A stretch of 19,964 bases of DNA. It comes from Hydnum rufescens UP504 (taxonomy: Eukaryota; Basidiomycota; Agaricomycetes; Cantharellales; Hydnaceae). A program made the translations under genes and the position numbers. How positions within the stretch are numbered: position 1 is the first letter of the stretch; every line of letters begins with the position of its first letter. The stretch lies in contig MU129381.1 in assembly GCA_014904985.1 (NCBI GenBank), positions 1 to 19,964 of the forward strand, in the 5' to 3' direction. Shown here one piece after another: positions 1 through 9,842 of this stretch. Under the pieces are notes generated by a model. It had not been told where the DNA came from. It searched no databases and saw only the letters and a program-made list of their open reading frames with translations.

Positions 1-26
1 ACAGTCCAAGGTCATTAAATGCTCAC

Positions 27-162
27 CGCTATTGCTGCAACGAGATAAAATGTAACGGTTCCAAACTGATGATTTCTTGAGCCTTCCAAACAAATTGGAA
101 AGAGGAGTGGCGGGATACGTACAACGAGAAGCGTGAAGCGGGTCTTTCATTTTGAGGGCCAT
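27..162 (-). pseudogene. TPT transporter exon 1, unit 0 (frameshifted, partial)
   Basis: This is the counterpart of transporter exon 1 at 15067-15204. The start codon (162-160) and the splice donor GTGAGC after position 27 are kept. Relative to unit 3 it lacks single bases near its start and middle, so the frame that should give a GTVTFYLVAA-like first membrane segment is lost. The rest of the gene would lie beyond the left edge. The low open-frame quality here suggests a pseudogene, but a one-base error in the sequence would have the same effect. Confidence 0.55.
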
Positions 163-960
163 GTTACCCAAAGTTGCCTTCGAACTGACAGTCGGGAATT
201 ACAAGGGGAGCTATTCTTGTCAAATATTGTCTGGCTTGCGCAACGAAGCACCACCAGATAAAGTCACATGTGGCTCCAAGAGCGATAAACTTGGATACTT
301 ACGAGAGAAGGAGCGTCGTTGATAGTTCGTGCGCTTCGTGCACAGCTCGCGCACTCAATTTTTGCAGGGTTAATACAGCAATTGCCGTTCAATAAAGATA
401 TCGTGACTACAGCAATAACGGCCGTCGGAAGAGGTCGACAGGTTCATACAATTCTGTAACCAAGACAGTCAGTCTGGAATCTTCATTTCCATGGCTATGG
501 GACTCCGCCGGCAAAAAACCAGTCCGCGACATCATCTACTTCGCCTAGAGAATGATATACCTAGAGATGTGGGGTCTTGACGAAGGTGTTGCTTCAACTC
601 TACGCCCTCGAAGCACTCCCAGTGGTTGGTAATTTACTCACTTTCGTGAATCTTTGACCCTGGTAGTTTCACGGAGCTCGCGTTCTAGGTTTTACTATAC
701 ATAGCAAGGCATTTGGGGAACGGGGTATTTTATTCAACTCAAATTCGTATTCCTTAGGTCGCCCTACATGTCGATCCCAATGCCAGTGAGCGGGTGTTCA
801 CGTTATCTGGTACTGGTTTCTCGGGGGAAACGTTCCAAGGTAAGACCAAACAACAACAACAACAACAACAACAACATCATTCAATTCGTAACATTGAGAC
901 ATTGAGACACTGATTCCTGATTGAAATTTCGAAAAGCGATGAGGTTCACTGCGCACAGGC
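163..960. other. Spacer between unit 0 lectin and transporter
   Basis: No convincing gene is present. The stretch corresponds to 15205-16080 of unit 3 and lies upstream of the transporter start codon, so it should hold the transporter promoter and the lectin 3' flank. Compared with unit 3 it lacks about 50 nt around 510-525. It includes the CAA microsatellite at 851-874. The sequence between about 180 and 520 is in the same orientation as in unit 3 but inverted relative to units 1 and 2. Confidence 0.5.
851..874. repeat. (CAA)8 microsatellite
   Basis: Eight perfect CAA triplets precede CATCATTC. The equivalent site in unit 3 (15984-15992) has only three CAA triplets in the same flanks, so the array length has changed since the units duplicated. 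Confidence 0.9.
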
Positions 961-965
961 ACGCC

Positions 966-1735
966 CTACTCCAGCAAAATGCGCTCAAAAATCCATCTCT
1001 GCGCGAAGCTGTGGTGTCGTGTTTAAGATGACCTGCGTGGGCAGGGTCCTTAGCAGAGGAAACATGAATAAAAAAAAAGAATATGAGATAGCTCGTCACC
1101 GGGCACAAGTGCTTTTTTCGAAACAAAACACAGAAAATATCAAAAACGAGATAAAAAATACAGGAAGATACAGAGATAGTCAGGCTGGGGCTCCAGCTCT
1201 TAAAAAGAACTTAATAGATATAAGGAAATGGAATCGCTTAAAGATCCCGCATCTGATTAACATAAAAGAAAAAAAAAAAAAAGCTAAGAAAGCAGAGCTA
1301 CCGGATATTTTAGAGCAAGAGAGCGGCAGAAAAGAAGAGGAATATATAGAAAGGGAGACAAACTCACCCTTGAGTACCCAGAAATAAAGAGAAAAGACAA
1401 ACACACACAAGATCAGAAGTAAAAAGAATACCAAAAGGAAGCTGCTTGCCTCGTTTCGGCAGCCAAGGGAACTATAGTGGTATACTTCTCAGGGATTGGC
1501 TAGCACCCAACTATGGAAGATATGTACAGGATATATCGCCAAGTGCATACAAGCGTAGATACTACACTAACGTGCAAATAATCTAAAAAATACATAGAAT
1601 CATGAGTGGTTCCGAACGCTCACCAAATTTCGTTGTCGGAGACCAATTGACGTAATTACCAAAACGAGAGCGCAAGCTTTACACCGGAGGGCTAGAAAAA
1701 TCAGGTTGATGATGAGTAGCACATTAGGCAGAAGA
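966..1735 (-). pseudogene. Ricin-B-type lectin, unit 0 copy D (destroyed)
   Basis: Islands align with lectin C: the exon 3 end (HDTTASRRDGF in a shifted frame, stop TAG at 968-966), the stretch giving the exon 2 start and first intron near 1440-1560, and part of exon 1 near 1690-1735. Between the islands, long A-rich tracts replace the coding sequence, including runs of nine and thirteen A. The TATAAAA box of the other copies is mutated here near 1805-1818. No exon is open. It cannot encode a lectin as written. Confidence 0.7.
1062..1440. other. A-saturated, indel-rich block 1
   Basis: The plus strand is dominated by A, with homopolymers at 1070-1078 and about 1269-1281. Short islands still align in order with 16190-16500 of unit 3, for example the segment around GTCAGGCTGGGG and the one around CCCTTGAGTACCCAGAAATAA. 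The sequence therefore derives from the lectin gene and is not an insertion. See findings for the interpretation. Confidence 0.75.
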
Positions 1736-1859
1736 CTCTGGTGCACTTACCGCTGATGATGAAGAGTGCGGTCACTGTAGAATCAGAGAATGAGCCCCAG
1801 AGGATCTTATCGTAAAGAAGTGGGGCGACGGTCAGTGATCCGTGCTCGAGAGTAACAAA

Positions 1860-3805
1860 TTCAGAGCGATGTATAGGAAATGTGAGAGAACCTCGGGGGA
1901 TGGGCCATGGAAACAAGCCAGTGACCACAAATACTGGTAAGTTTCGACTATTCAAGTAGCCATAGATTTCACCGACTGGAGCACACACGTTCGGCTTCAA
2001 AATTACCCCTGTCAGTTACCTAGTATTTTCAGCAGCTTCGACTGGTTTCCAGGAAAAATGAAGTGAGAAGCAAAAATAGAGAATTGGACCAATGCGGAAG
2101 GTGGGTAAGTTAACTTGGGGGAAATAATTAAGGACAAATATCGTGACAACAGTGCCCCGAAGTCACGAATTCGCGATACATTAAACAAAAACGAAAAAAA
2201 AGTCGTCACAACACAGTATATCGAAGATACTCGTCAGTGTTAATGGGACAACACAAAACAAAAAAAGAATATAATAGACATAGAGAAAAACTTAGAGATA
2301 GAATACAAGAAATATATCTCAGAGGCTAGAAATAGGTAAATAACATATAGCAATACAAGAAACCCAAGGAATATGAAGGATAAGTATCATAAAAAATAAT
2401 ATCGAAAATATAAACTGAATGACAAGAAAAAGAACAATAGAGACAGAACACAGAGAATACACTATAGCATAGAATACTTCAACACCACAATAAAACAAGC
2501 AGTATATACGTATAATTAAATATCGCTGGCCAATCAAGAGGATATAAACTTATTACGAATCATGCAAAGAATATAAGAAGTCTACACATAGGACTGGCCT
2601 TACATAATAGATAATATATACACGGAAATAGGATAACAGAATAGCTCAAGAAAAATAGATGGATTAGAAAATCAAATAAAATGAACGAAAGTGAGACACC
2701 ATGCAACTAGATGATAACATTAAAAAACAGACACAATTAAATATCAATACAGTAAGTCCAACAGCCACAGAAAGCAAGACAGCAAGAAAATGATAGAGTA
2801 GTGAAGAACCCGTGAGCCGATGAAGCTCAAAGAGTCGTAAACACACAGATAAAAAAAAAAAAAGGAGATGGTAAAGACATGCCATATCAACAGTACAACA
2901 CATACGATATGGGCATTACAGATCACAAAGAGATACATGTACAGATATAAATAGGAGAGTATTCCAAATGTACCAGCTAGTTAAACGAACAGATGAGGTG
3001 GAACAGCATACGATATCAAGAGAGACACACAGATAAGATCGTGGCACTCGATTCTGCGAGACGGTTCCGACTATTACGCGACCAATACAAAATACGATAG
3101 AGTAATAGCACATCCCAAATAAATGAGACAAATCAAGCCTAAGAAATACAAGACAAGCAGAAATCATTCATCAGACGGACAGCATGCTCTTGGACCTACT
3201 ACACACTACGAAGGCACAGACATAGACACAACTAGACAGACAGATTTGTACCAGATAATACCCGATAGATACCATGCACTTCCATAGTGAATTGATAAGA
3301 ATAAACAAGAGATAGCATACGATAGAATAGAAAGAACACACGATAAGAAATATAACCATAATCCAGGAATATGGATGAGTGTGGGATTTCCATCATCGAA
3401 GAGAATCCCAAAACTGATGCCATCAATCACGTGTTACACTTGCTGCTGCACGGATTTTGCGCAGTCTACACTGAACGTAGCTTTAAATGGTTTCAATGCT
3501 ATACCTGTATCCATAGTGAAGCATTGCATCCCTGAGTTGGGATAAATCCAGGGTCTGACTGGCTGAGATCCTGAAATGAGCCATTGTTCGCTTTTGGTGA
3601 GGGCGAGCTTCATGATGCATTCAAATAGTGAGGTGGTCTCTCGTGCATCATTCCGTGTTTGGGGTAGATACATCGGGGGGCCGATGTCTCCACCGGCGTA
3701 AGCTACGAAACAAGAAAAGAAAAACCTGACCCATTACAAGCGACCTGTGTGGTCTAACAACCATGGACGCTATACATCCAGCCGCTGATTTTCGACTCTT
3801 CCAAC
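1860..3805 (-). pseudogene. Block X, unit 0 (unidentified, degenerate)
   Basis: This is the counterpart of 16845-18615. The 5' part (about 3370-3805) is well preserved. On the minus strand it opens a frame of about 80 residues ending at 3434, containing PPMYLPQTRNDARE, FECIMKLALTK and IYPNSGMQ, which is also recognisable in unit 3. The middle (2170-3365) is replaced by A-rich sequence. I do not recognise the family and cannot be certain that the minus strand is the coding one. Confidence 0.4.
2170..3365. other. A-saturated, indel-rich block 2
   Basis: Positions 2401-2460 contain 35 A and only 7 T in 60 bases, and the rest of the block is similar. In-order islands still match 17165-18210 of unit 3: GGCTAGAAA near 2323, CCCGTGAGCC near 2808, GTACAGATATAAAT/GTACCAGCTAGTT near 2940-2983. 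The differences look like added or substituted A on this one strand. Long open frames on the minus strand here are merely a consequence of the T-rich complement and are not genes. Confidence 0.75.
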
Positions 3806-4740
3806 ACCAAAGACGGGAAATGAAATTCCAGCTCGGATCATTAAACAGAAGAAACGACATCCTTGGGTTTGCTGACCTGATCACGACGAGAGGCTTGGCC
3901 GGGTTCGCGATAAGCTAGTTCTGCAGATCGACGTCCTTAATTTCATCAGGCCGCAATCGGTCTGATTACATCGTCCCATAAATAATCTCGGAAGCGTGGA
4001 GAGAAGTGCACATGATGGAGCACCCGGATTTCCCTAGTCGTAAGGAATCGTTGAGCGGATAACGACGCTCGGTCGACGCTGAAAAAATACACGATTCAGT
4101 GTCTGCGCAATATTATAGCTAGGGAGACTCTCGCTCGACCCCCAGCATTGCGAAAAGGAATCCGGCGCAGTCCGGAAGTTGGAGTGCTTGAGGGGAACTG
4201 CGAGTAGGGAGATGGCATAACTTTGGCATAACAGTCCTGTTTTCCAGTACGATTTCCGTTGCTCACAGAATTTCTAGCCGTGAGAATCAATATCTGGGCC
4301 GTGCGGAATTAAATTAGTGATACTCTGAGAGGGCGAATTGATCCCAGAAACCTTACGAGCAGCCGCTTGGAGGGGGTGACTGATCTTGTTGACCGGAGTA
4401 AATTCATGGGCAAATTTGTAGATGGATTCGTCGCCAGATTCATCGGCGGTAGAGCCCGCTTAGATCAGTGGATTCATCCGAGGATCTGGATGAATGAGCG
4501 AGAATCAAGCTGGTTGACAAACGCTAGCTCAATGCCCCGTAGTGAATTCGCAACAAGCGATTTTATGCGGGACGCAATTCTGCTAGAACCACCCGTCTAA
4601 TCACCAGAACTGCCTCTTTCCGACAGATTCCAATCGGTAGACCCCCAACGAATTAACGAAAGTTTCACCACCAAATCACCAAGCGCTGCCCTGGGTAACA
4701 CTGATGCCTGGACATCACAGTTAATCACAAGAGACACGAA
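3806..4740. other. Unique segment between units 0 and 1, no gene seen
   Basis: This stretch has no match elsewhere in the window. Its longest open frames (4096-4290 minus, 4367-4600 plus) are 64-77 codons, lack recognisable motifs and start at weak contexts. It lies upstream of unit 0's block X and downstream of transporter T1, so it could contain the block X promoter. I see no TATA box or repeat that I would defend. Confidence 0.5.
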
Positions 4741-4817
4741 AGAGTCATCTCCTAGTCGGACGAGGGGGGCCGGGCTTCTTAAGATGTGTAGGGTGCATAC
4801 TCACTAGCGCGCCAGCT

Positions 4818-6632
4818 TCAAATCCTCTCCAAGAATCCGTTCCCCATCTTTGACAACCGTCCCTGTTCGTCATAGTCCATTTGACTGAGCATCGGTGTCG
4901 CGGCTGGTGTATTGTTGAACCACCGCTGTGCAACGATGATCACTTCGTTCTTTACCCGCATGTAGGAGATCGATCTCGCCAGAATGATCGTAATCGAGGA
5001 TATGCGTCCACTACGAGAAAGAAGTGATAGATATCGATGTGTGTCAAGCACCATAAGAGGGCATCCAATGTGGTCATATGTGGTGATGACAGGGCCAAAT
5101 ACCGCGACACTCAGGAGGGTCTGTAGGACACCTCGAACGGCCGCCGACACCTTGATAGGAGAGAGTTCGTCAGGGGTTCATTCAATCCTGACAAATGTTT
5201 CGAATATCCAGGACTAGCAGCGTGGTCTTGATGGTCAAGAAGCCCACAATACAAATGAGAAATCCTACAAATTCCTGGAAAGATAAAGTCTAATGATTGA
5301 TTGGGGCTCCTACTCTCACGTGGGAATGAAGGGGAACGCACAGTTATAACAGAACCCCAAAGGAACGTAGCCAATGCGCTGAGCCCCTTGGCGGAGCCTG
5401 GAACGCCAGCACCGAACAATATATCCAGGATCCCCAGGAACTCGCTTGCGAGAAAGACTAGGACCCCCACGAGCTCTATTAGCATTTTGAAGCGTGGTGC
5501 ACGGATTTTTGGACAAAGTTTTGCTGAAACGCGTATGGCCGGCTCATGAATTTAGGACCAAAAACGCGGTGAACCCAGGTTCTTCCGTAACTTTAAGTAC
5601 TACTCATTTGTAGCAGTCGTCTCTCTCGCTCACAGATTTCAGCCCTCGGGGAGTGGTACCCAGATCCACTTTCCACACTCGGCATGCTGGGTTTGGATGG
5701 CCGAGTGGTCGGAACGCCTTGAAGGTTCCAATTCCACTCGTGCCCAGCGCAATCTTCAGCCTCTGCTGCGTCCAGATCTGCCTAATATTAATCATGTTAA
5801 CTCTACTTAGCGTCTTGGAACACTACGGGCAACATGACAAGAGCACTTACGAGGTTCGGGTACGATGGGAACTGGAGAGTGCTCCCACCCACTGCATCGA
5901 GAAAGACTACGGGGTGCAGCACTGTAGAAACGCTGGAGACAAATCCAAATACGACACCGATAAATGACCTGGATTTAGTGTCCGGCCTACGGAATTAGCT
6001 CGAAGATGGTGAGTTAATGAGTACACCAATGAAGAAACCGATGGTAACAGGTCCACAGGAGAAGATCCGGAGAGAAGGGACGTGCGAAGCATGGGGGAGG
6101 AGAAGCCGACAGGGAAGGGGGGAGCAAGCCACGGGCTACCTGGTAAAGGGATACACCGACATATTTTAGCGTAAGATTGTTGAAACCAGGGCCATATGAT
6201 CGCTTCAGAGTCGAATAGACAAAGACTATACTTTAATCCAACACATTGATGCTAATGAGCGGCGCAAGGGCTTTCAGTGTCTCTAGGACCAACCCTAGTG
6301 TTATGTGAATTAGACGGAATGCATTCGTGAGCAACAGAAGAACCATTGCGATAGAGAGTAGGACGAAGAGGAAGAATAATGGCACTGTCGTTGCATGAAA
6401 CACCCATTTGTTTCTCCATTGATGGAAAGGGAATGGTCCGAATCGACTGGAGATCTTACGCGGGAATCATCTGGGGGGATAAAATGTTTTCAGACATGGG
6501 CGCGCTGCGATGGTCTCAGATCATTAAAATGCTCACACAACGTGATAGTACGTAACGGTTCCAAACCAAAGACTCCCAAACAAATTTGAAGGAGTGTAGG
6601 CGCGAAGGGGGTCTTTCATTTAAAGGGGCCAG
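4818..6632 (-). pseudogene. TPT / nucleotide-sugar transporter T1 (pseudogene)
   Basis: This family comprises Golgi or ER membrane antiporters that import nucleotide sugars, here most like the GDP-fucose transporter (SLC35C1) branch. T1 is the only copy with both halves and its own C-terminal tail. Visible on the minus strand: VPLFFLF, NNLTLKYVGVSLYQVARG, then near 5450-5230 GVLVFLASEFLG, FLWGSVIT and FVGFLICIVGFLTIK, then near 5150 VSAAVRGVLQTLLSVAVFG, and SISYMRVKNEV with a polar tail ending at 4818. The family motif NKW is intact (TGG at 6406-6404). Lesions: the start codon equivalent at 6632 is CTG; a base is missing in the codons for NVLGL, giving NVLD-stop; and the acceptor of intron 2 reads CTGG instead of CTAG. 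C-half introns are not fully resolved. Confidence 0.7.
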
Positions 6633-6650
6633 GTTACCAAAGTTACCTTC

Positions 6651-6966
6651 GACTCATCACAGGGTTTTTGCCGGTGGACTCCATAGGAATCAAGATTCCG
6701 TACATAAGAATCCTGGCTGCAGAATGTTGTGACCTTCCATAGTCGACTGGTCTTTCTGTGTCCTCTTGTGAAAGTTGTGATACCAGACATCTCCGTATTT
6801 TCTGTAGTCACGTTACTCATTGAACGGCAATCCCCTTGCAGAGCAAAATTGTGTATCCAAGTTTATCGCTGTTGGAGTCGTATGTAATTTATCTCGTGGT
6901 GCTTCGCTGCACAAGCCAGACTATACAAGAATAGCACACCCTTCTAACGATCGACTGTCGGTTCGA
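6651..6966. other. Micro-inverted segment upstream of transporter
   Basis: This segment is the reverse complement of about 15219-15583 in unit 3, while the flanks on both sides (GTTACCTTCG before, GAATAATTAAAC after) stay in the same orientation. The right arm of the palindrome (about 12365-12575) shares the unit 1 arrangement and unit 0 shares the unit 3 arrangement, so the flip predates the palindrome. A moderately conserved frame (GIKIPYVRVLAAECCELI in unit 2) exists in it, but I do not recognise it. Confidence 0.7.
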
Positions 6967-7295
6967 GGAATAATTAAACTGGCTGTTGTTTCGCCCTTCA
7001 TCCGCTCAGTCCACCGTCACTGTCCACGACATCACCGACACCATCTAATTCGCTTAGGGCCCAAGAAAAATATATGTCTAGAGATGTGGGATATTGACAA
7101 AGACATTGCTCCCAACTGCACGCGCTCAAAACACTCCCAGTGGCCGGTAATCATTTACCTCACTTTCGCGGACTTTTGCCCCTGGTAGTTTCGTCGAGCT
7201 TGCGTTCTACGTTTTACTATAGCCATCAGGGGGCTTGGGGAACCACGGTATTTCGTTCGACTTAATGTAGAAAGGTATGGTCGCGGGTACAAATC

Positions 7296-7360
7296 AGCGG
7301 GTGCCTCCGACGCTCCGTCGGTACCTCCGGAACTCGATCGGTACTTCCGAAACTGGGCTC
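7296..7360. repeat. 20-bp minisatellite, about 3 units
   Basis: Imperfect 20-bp units resemble GTCGGTACCTCCGGAACTCG. The right arm has about four units at 11994-12065. The site lies in a segment absent from units 0 and 3. Unit cores contain GGTACC and TCCGGA palindromes. Confidence 0.7.
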
Positions 7361-7570
7361 GGCTGCGGACTTACTCCGCCAATACTTAAATCCATATTTC
7401 CGTAGGTCGCTGATTTATTAATCGCCTGGGTTGTCGATCCGAGTAGGTGCTCACGTCATCAAATGCTGCTTTCTCGAGGGGTGACAACGACAACACATTT
7501 TGTGACTTTCATATTGGTACATGGACGAAATTCCGAGAAAGACGCAGTTTACTACCGCACATGCATACCC

Positions 7571-8269
7571 CTATTTCTTCAGGTAGCCGGGCTCCAAAAT
7601 CCATCTCTGCGCGAAGCTGTGGTCGTCATATTTAAGAGTGACCTGCGTAGGGAGGTCCTCAGCATAGGAGACACGAACAACCCGGCGAAACTTGCCTCGT
7701 CACCAGGGACCGCTTTCTCAGCACCCCAAATTCGGCCCGGCTTGGTATCGGCTTTGTCTCCGGTCCATCAGGCCGGGGCTTGCCAAGCTCTTCAATACTT
7801 AAATTTTAAGGAAACGGAAAGCTAAGCTCTGTTCGGATGCTGAGAGTGCTAAGGAGGGCTTACCGGATATCCTGGGGAAGGGGGGGTGGCCAGATGGGGG
7901 GGCGGATACCATCGTCATCCTCGAATACCCAGAAATGAGGTTTCGCCGAAACCTCCGCGAGAACGAAGCCGTGATGCAAGTCATGCGGAGCTGCTTGCTC
8001 GTTTGTGGCAGGGAAGGGAACTATAGTCGTGTACTTCTCAAGCGATTGGTCCAGCACCCACTATGAAATGATACATATGTAAGATACATCAGACCAATAG
8101 CATGGTGTAGGCTACTGCTTACACGCTGATTATCATTGTCCGGGTCGAAGGGTTCCAAGGTCAACTTGTTGTCGAGACCATTGTACTGAGCCGCAAGCTT
8201 TACACCGGTGGGCGAGAGAACTCGATTGATGATGAAGTAGATCTTAGCGGGGGGTAAGCGCTGCGTCAT
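7571..8269 (-). pseudogene. Ricin-B-type beta-trefoil lectin A (exon 3 frameshift)
   Basis: Exons 1 and 2 are intact: exon 1 8269-8123 (49 codons, KIYFIINRV, ending CAG CGT), a 62-nt intron with donor GTAAGC and acceptor TAG, then exon 2 8060-7864 opening with WVLDQSLEKYTTIVP so that QRW is made across the splice. The second intron runs from GTAAGC to TTTAAG. Exon 3 begins at 7797 but carries five extra bases after the GPETKP-coding part compared with lectin B, so it runs out of frame to a TGA at 7661-7659. The ancestral stop would be TAG at 7573-7571. The C-terminal QRWI motif is therefore lost. The promoter is intact. Confidence 0.75.
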
Positions 8270-8318
8270 TGCGTGTGTAGGAGTGGGTTCACTGTAGATA
8301 GAGATGAGCCCTAGGGGG

Positions 8319-8325
8319 TTTTATA
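8319..8325 (-). promoter_or_regulatory. TATA box of lectin A
   Basis: TATAAAA on the minus strand, 50 nt before the ATG, in the context CTTACTATAAAACCCC shared with lectins B and C. Confidence 0.75.
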
Positions 8326-8339
8326 GTAAGATGGGAGGG

Positions 8340-9159
8340 GGGGACCGGTTCAGTGATCTAGACACCTCAGGAGACACAATTTTGGCAGTATCAGATGTTG
8401 AGGCACCTCGGGGGTGGAGTCCCTAGACCGCCGTGGGCACACATCTGATAGTTTTCAATATATTCCAGTAGCCACAGCTTCACCGCTGAGCGGCACATGT
8501 TCGGTCGAAAAGTATTCTTAGCAGCTTCTCGGCCTTCTTAGTAGGAAAAACTGAAGTGAGGAAAATGGGGATTGGACCAATGCGGAAGGTAGGTGTTACA
8601 GTACCTTGGGGGTATTGACCTCGTGATACAAATACCCCGAGGCCACAAATTCGCGATGTTGGGAGTATCGACACTAGGAGTCTAGGACAGAGTATGTCGG
8701 TATTGCAACACCAGTTTTCATTGGGGCGTTCAGAGTGGAAAATATTTGTTATAACGAAAGGTAAGCAAGATTTGATTGAGTTGGTTGGCCACAAGTTTTG
8801 TCAAGGGGCTGGAAAAGGTTTTGTTACACAGGGTGCTCCACGATTGATCGGATCGATGGGCTCGATCTTCCATGTACAGCTAGTTGGCGTGAAGTGGGGA
8901 CTACACGAAATGTGTTTACCGACAGGATGCTCCATGATTGATCGAATCAATGGGCTCGATTTGGAGAATGGATATCTCCAGTATTCATACGACGCCACTC
9001 AAAATATACAAACATGAGGTTTTTGCACTCAATAATGGCTTCTCGAGCGCAGACCTTGATAAACGACGTGGCCTGCTACTCCTACATAGAGATACCCGGC
9101 CAATTGTTATGGCCTGATGAGTACACGCACGTTTGTCGGGTTGTGGCTCCTCAATGTCG
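8340..9159 (-). pseudogene. Block X, unit 1 (3' part, truncated)
   Basis: Downstream parts of block X are present. A minus-strand frame at 8480-8794 contains VSRGQYPQ, TPTFRIGPIPI and KKAEKLLRIL, closely matching the same frame in units 3 and 4. The 5' end is missing because the palindrome junction cuts at 9159, and about 540 nt are deleted near 8830. The family is unknown. Confidence 0.4.
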
Positions 9160-9643
9160 AAAATCAGTGGCTGGATGTACAACGTCCGTGGTCGCCAGAC
9201 TACACAGGTGATGGGTCAGGTCTTTTTTTCTTGTTTCGTAGCTTATGGAGGCGGATACATCGGCCCCCCGATGTATCCTCACTGAATACAGAGCGATGCA
9301 CGAGAGACCAGCTCACTATTTCAAGGAATCATGAGGTTCGTCCTCGCTGAAGGTGAACAATGGCCGATTTCAGAATCACGGTCAGTCAGACCCAGGATGT
9401 ATCCCAACTCAGGGATAAAATGCTCCGCTCTGGAAGCAGGTATATCATTGAACACCTGTACAGCTAATTTCAGTAAAGTATAGACTACACAAAGGTCACA
9501 GCTGATTGATGGGTTCATTTTGGAATTCTCTTGGGTGATGGAAATCGATAGCCACCATCTTCCTTCGACAATATTCCATTCAAGACACCACCCCCCACAG
9601 TTCGCACTCGTTAGCCACATATTCACAGCACTGGATGGGAGTG
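9160..9643. other. Palindrome spacer = 5' part of unit 2 block X
   Basis: This stretch separates the two arms and is not repeated in the left arm. On the plus strand it is collinear with the reverse complement of 18615-18125 (unit 3) and of 3805-3370 (unit 0), for example GTGGCTGGATGTA, GAACAATGGC and TATCCCAACTCAGGGAT. It is the part of unit 2 whose partner was lost from unit 1. Open frames in it are interrupted. Confidence 0.8.
9253..9278. repeat. Perfect 11-bp hairpin
   Basis: GGATACATCGG and its exact reverse complement flank a CCCC loop. Units 0 and 3 have near but imperfect versions at the same place, so it has become perfect here, most simply by chance. Confidence 0.8.
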
Positions 9644-9842
9644 CGACATTGAGGAGCCACACCCCGACAAACGTGCGTGTACTCATCAGGCCATAACAAT
9701 TGGCCGGGTATCTCTATGTAGAAGTAGCAGGCCACGTCGTTTATCAAGGTCTGCGCTCGAGAAGCCATTATTGAGTGCAAAAACCTCATGTTTGTATATT
9801 TTGAGTGGCGTCGTGTGAATACCGGAGATATCCATTCTCCAA

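Larger units (their letters stand above)
1..3805. repeat. Unit 0: direct repeat of 15041-18615
   Basis: The first bases match 15045 onward almost base for base: ATTAAATGCTCACCGC followed by the same transporter exon 1. Collinearity continues through spacer, lectin and block X to about 3805, which matches about 18615. Outside the A-rich blocks the copies look roughly 90% identical by eye, with scattered small indels. The unit is read on the minus strand; its transporter beyond exon 1 lies left of the window. Within it, 1062-1440 and 2170-3365 are strongly altered (separate entry). Confidence 0.85.
6633..7570. other. Spacer between lectin A and transporter T1
   Basis: This corresponds to 15205-16083 of unit 3 and should include the T1 promoter. 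No gene is supported. Two rearrangements set it apart from units 0 and 3: an internal inverted segment (6651-6966) and an added stretch at about 7263-7395 carrying a minisatellite. Confidence 0.45.
5746..9159. repeat. Left arm of large inverted repeat
   Basis: It pairs with 9644-13460 on the opposite strand, about 95% identical by eye apart from indels. It contains the N-terminal half of transporter T1, the spacer, lectin A and the 3' part of block X. Against the right arm it lacks about 540 nt of block X near 8826-8837 and about 19 nt near 8510, and it has an extra stretch near 6975-7200. It ends inside block X at the sequence TCAATGTCG. Confidence 0.9.

Noticed and set aside
1019..1387. Lys/Glu-rich 122-codon plus-strand frame
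   Set aside because: It lies antisense to the destroyed unit 0 lectin and is made of AAA and GAA codons from the A-rich block; the equivalent frame is not kept in unit 3.
2319..3430. Series of hydrophobic, Leu/Ile/Phe-rich minus-strand open frames resembling small membrane proteins
   Set aside because: They read the complement of A-saturated sequence, which yields Phe, Leu and Ile codons and few stops. The in-order islands match unit 3's block X in other frames, so the membrane-like look is compositional.
1..3805. RIP (repeat-induced point mutation) as the cause of decay
   Set aside because: RIP leaves C-to-T and G-to-A changes with loss of CpA/TpG context and AT enrichment on both strands. 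Here CG dinucleotides are common, lesions are mostly indels, and the A enrichment is on one strand only.
4096..4600. Possible genes in the unique segment (64 and 77 codons) and an 8-bp stem near 4472-4495
   Set aside because: The frames are short, lack motifs and good start contexts, and the stem is within chance expectation.
7263..7395. Firm call of a MITE for the extra segment in units 1 and 2
   Set aside because: No matching terminal inverted repeats or target-site duplication could be found at its edges.
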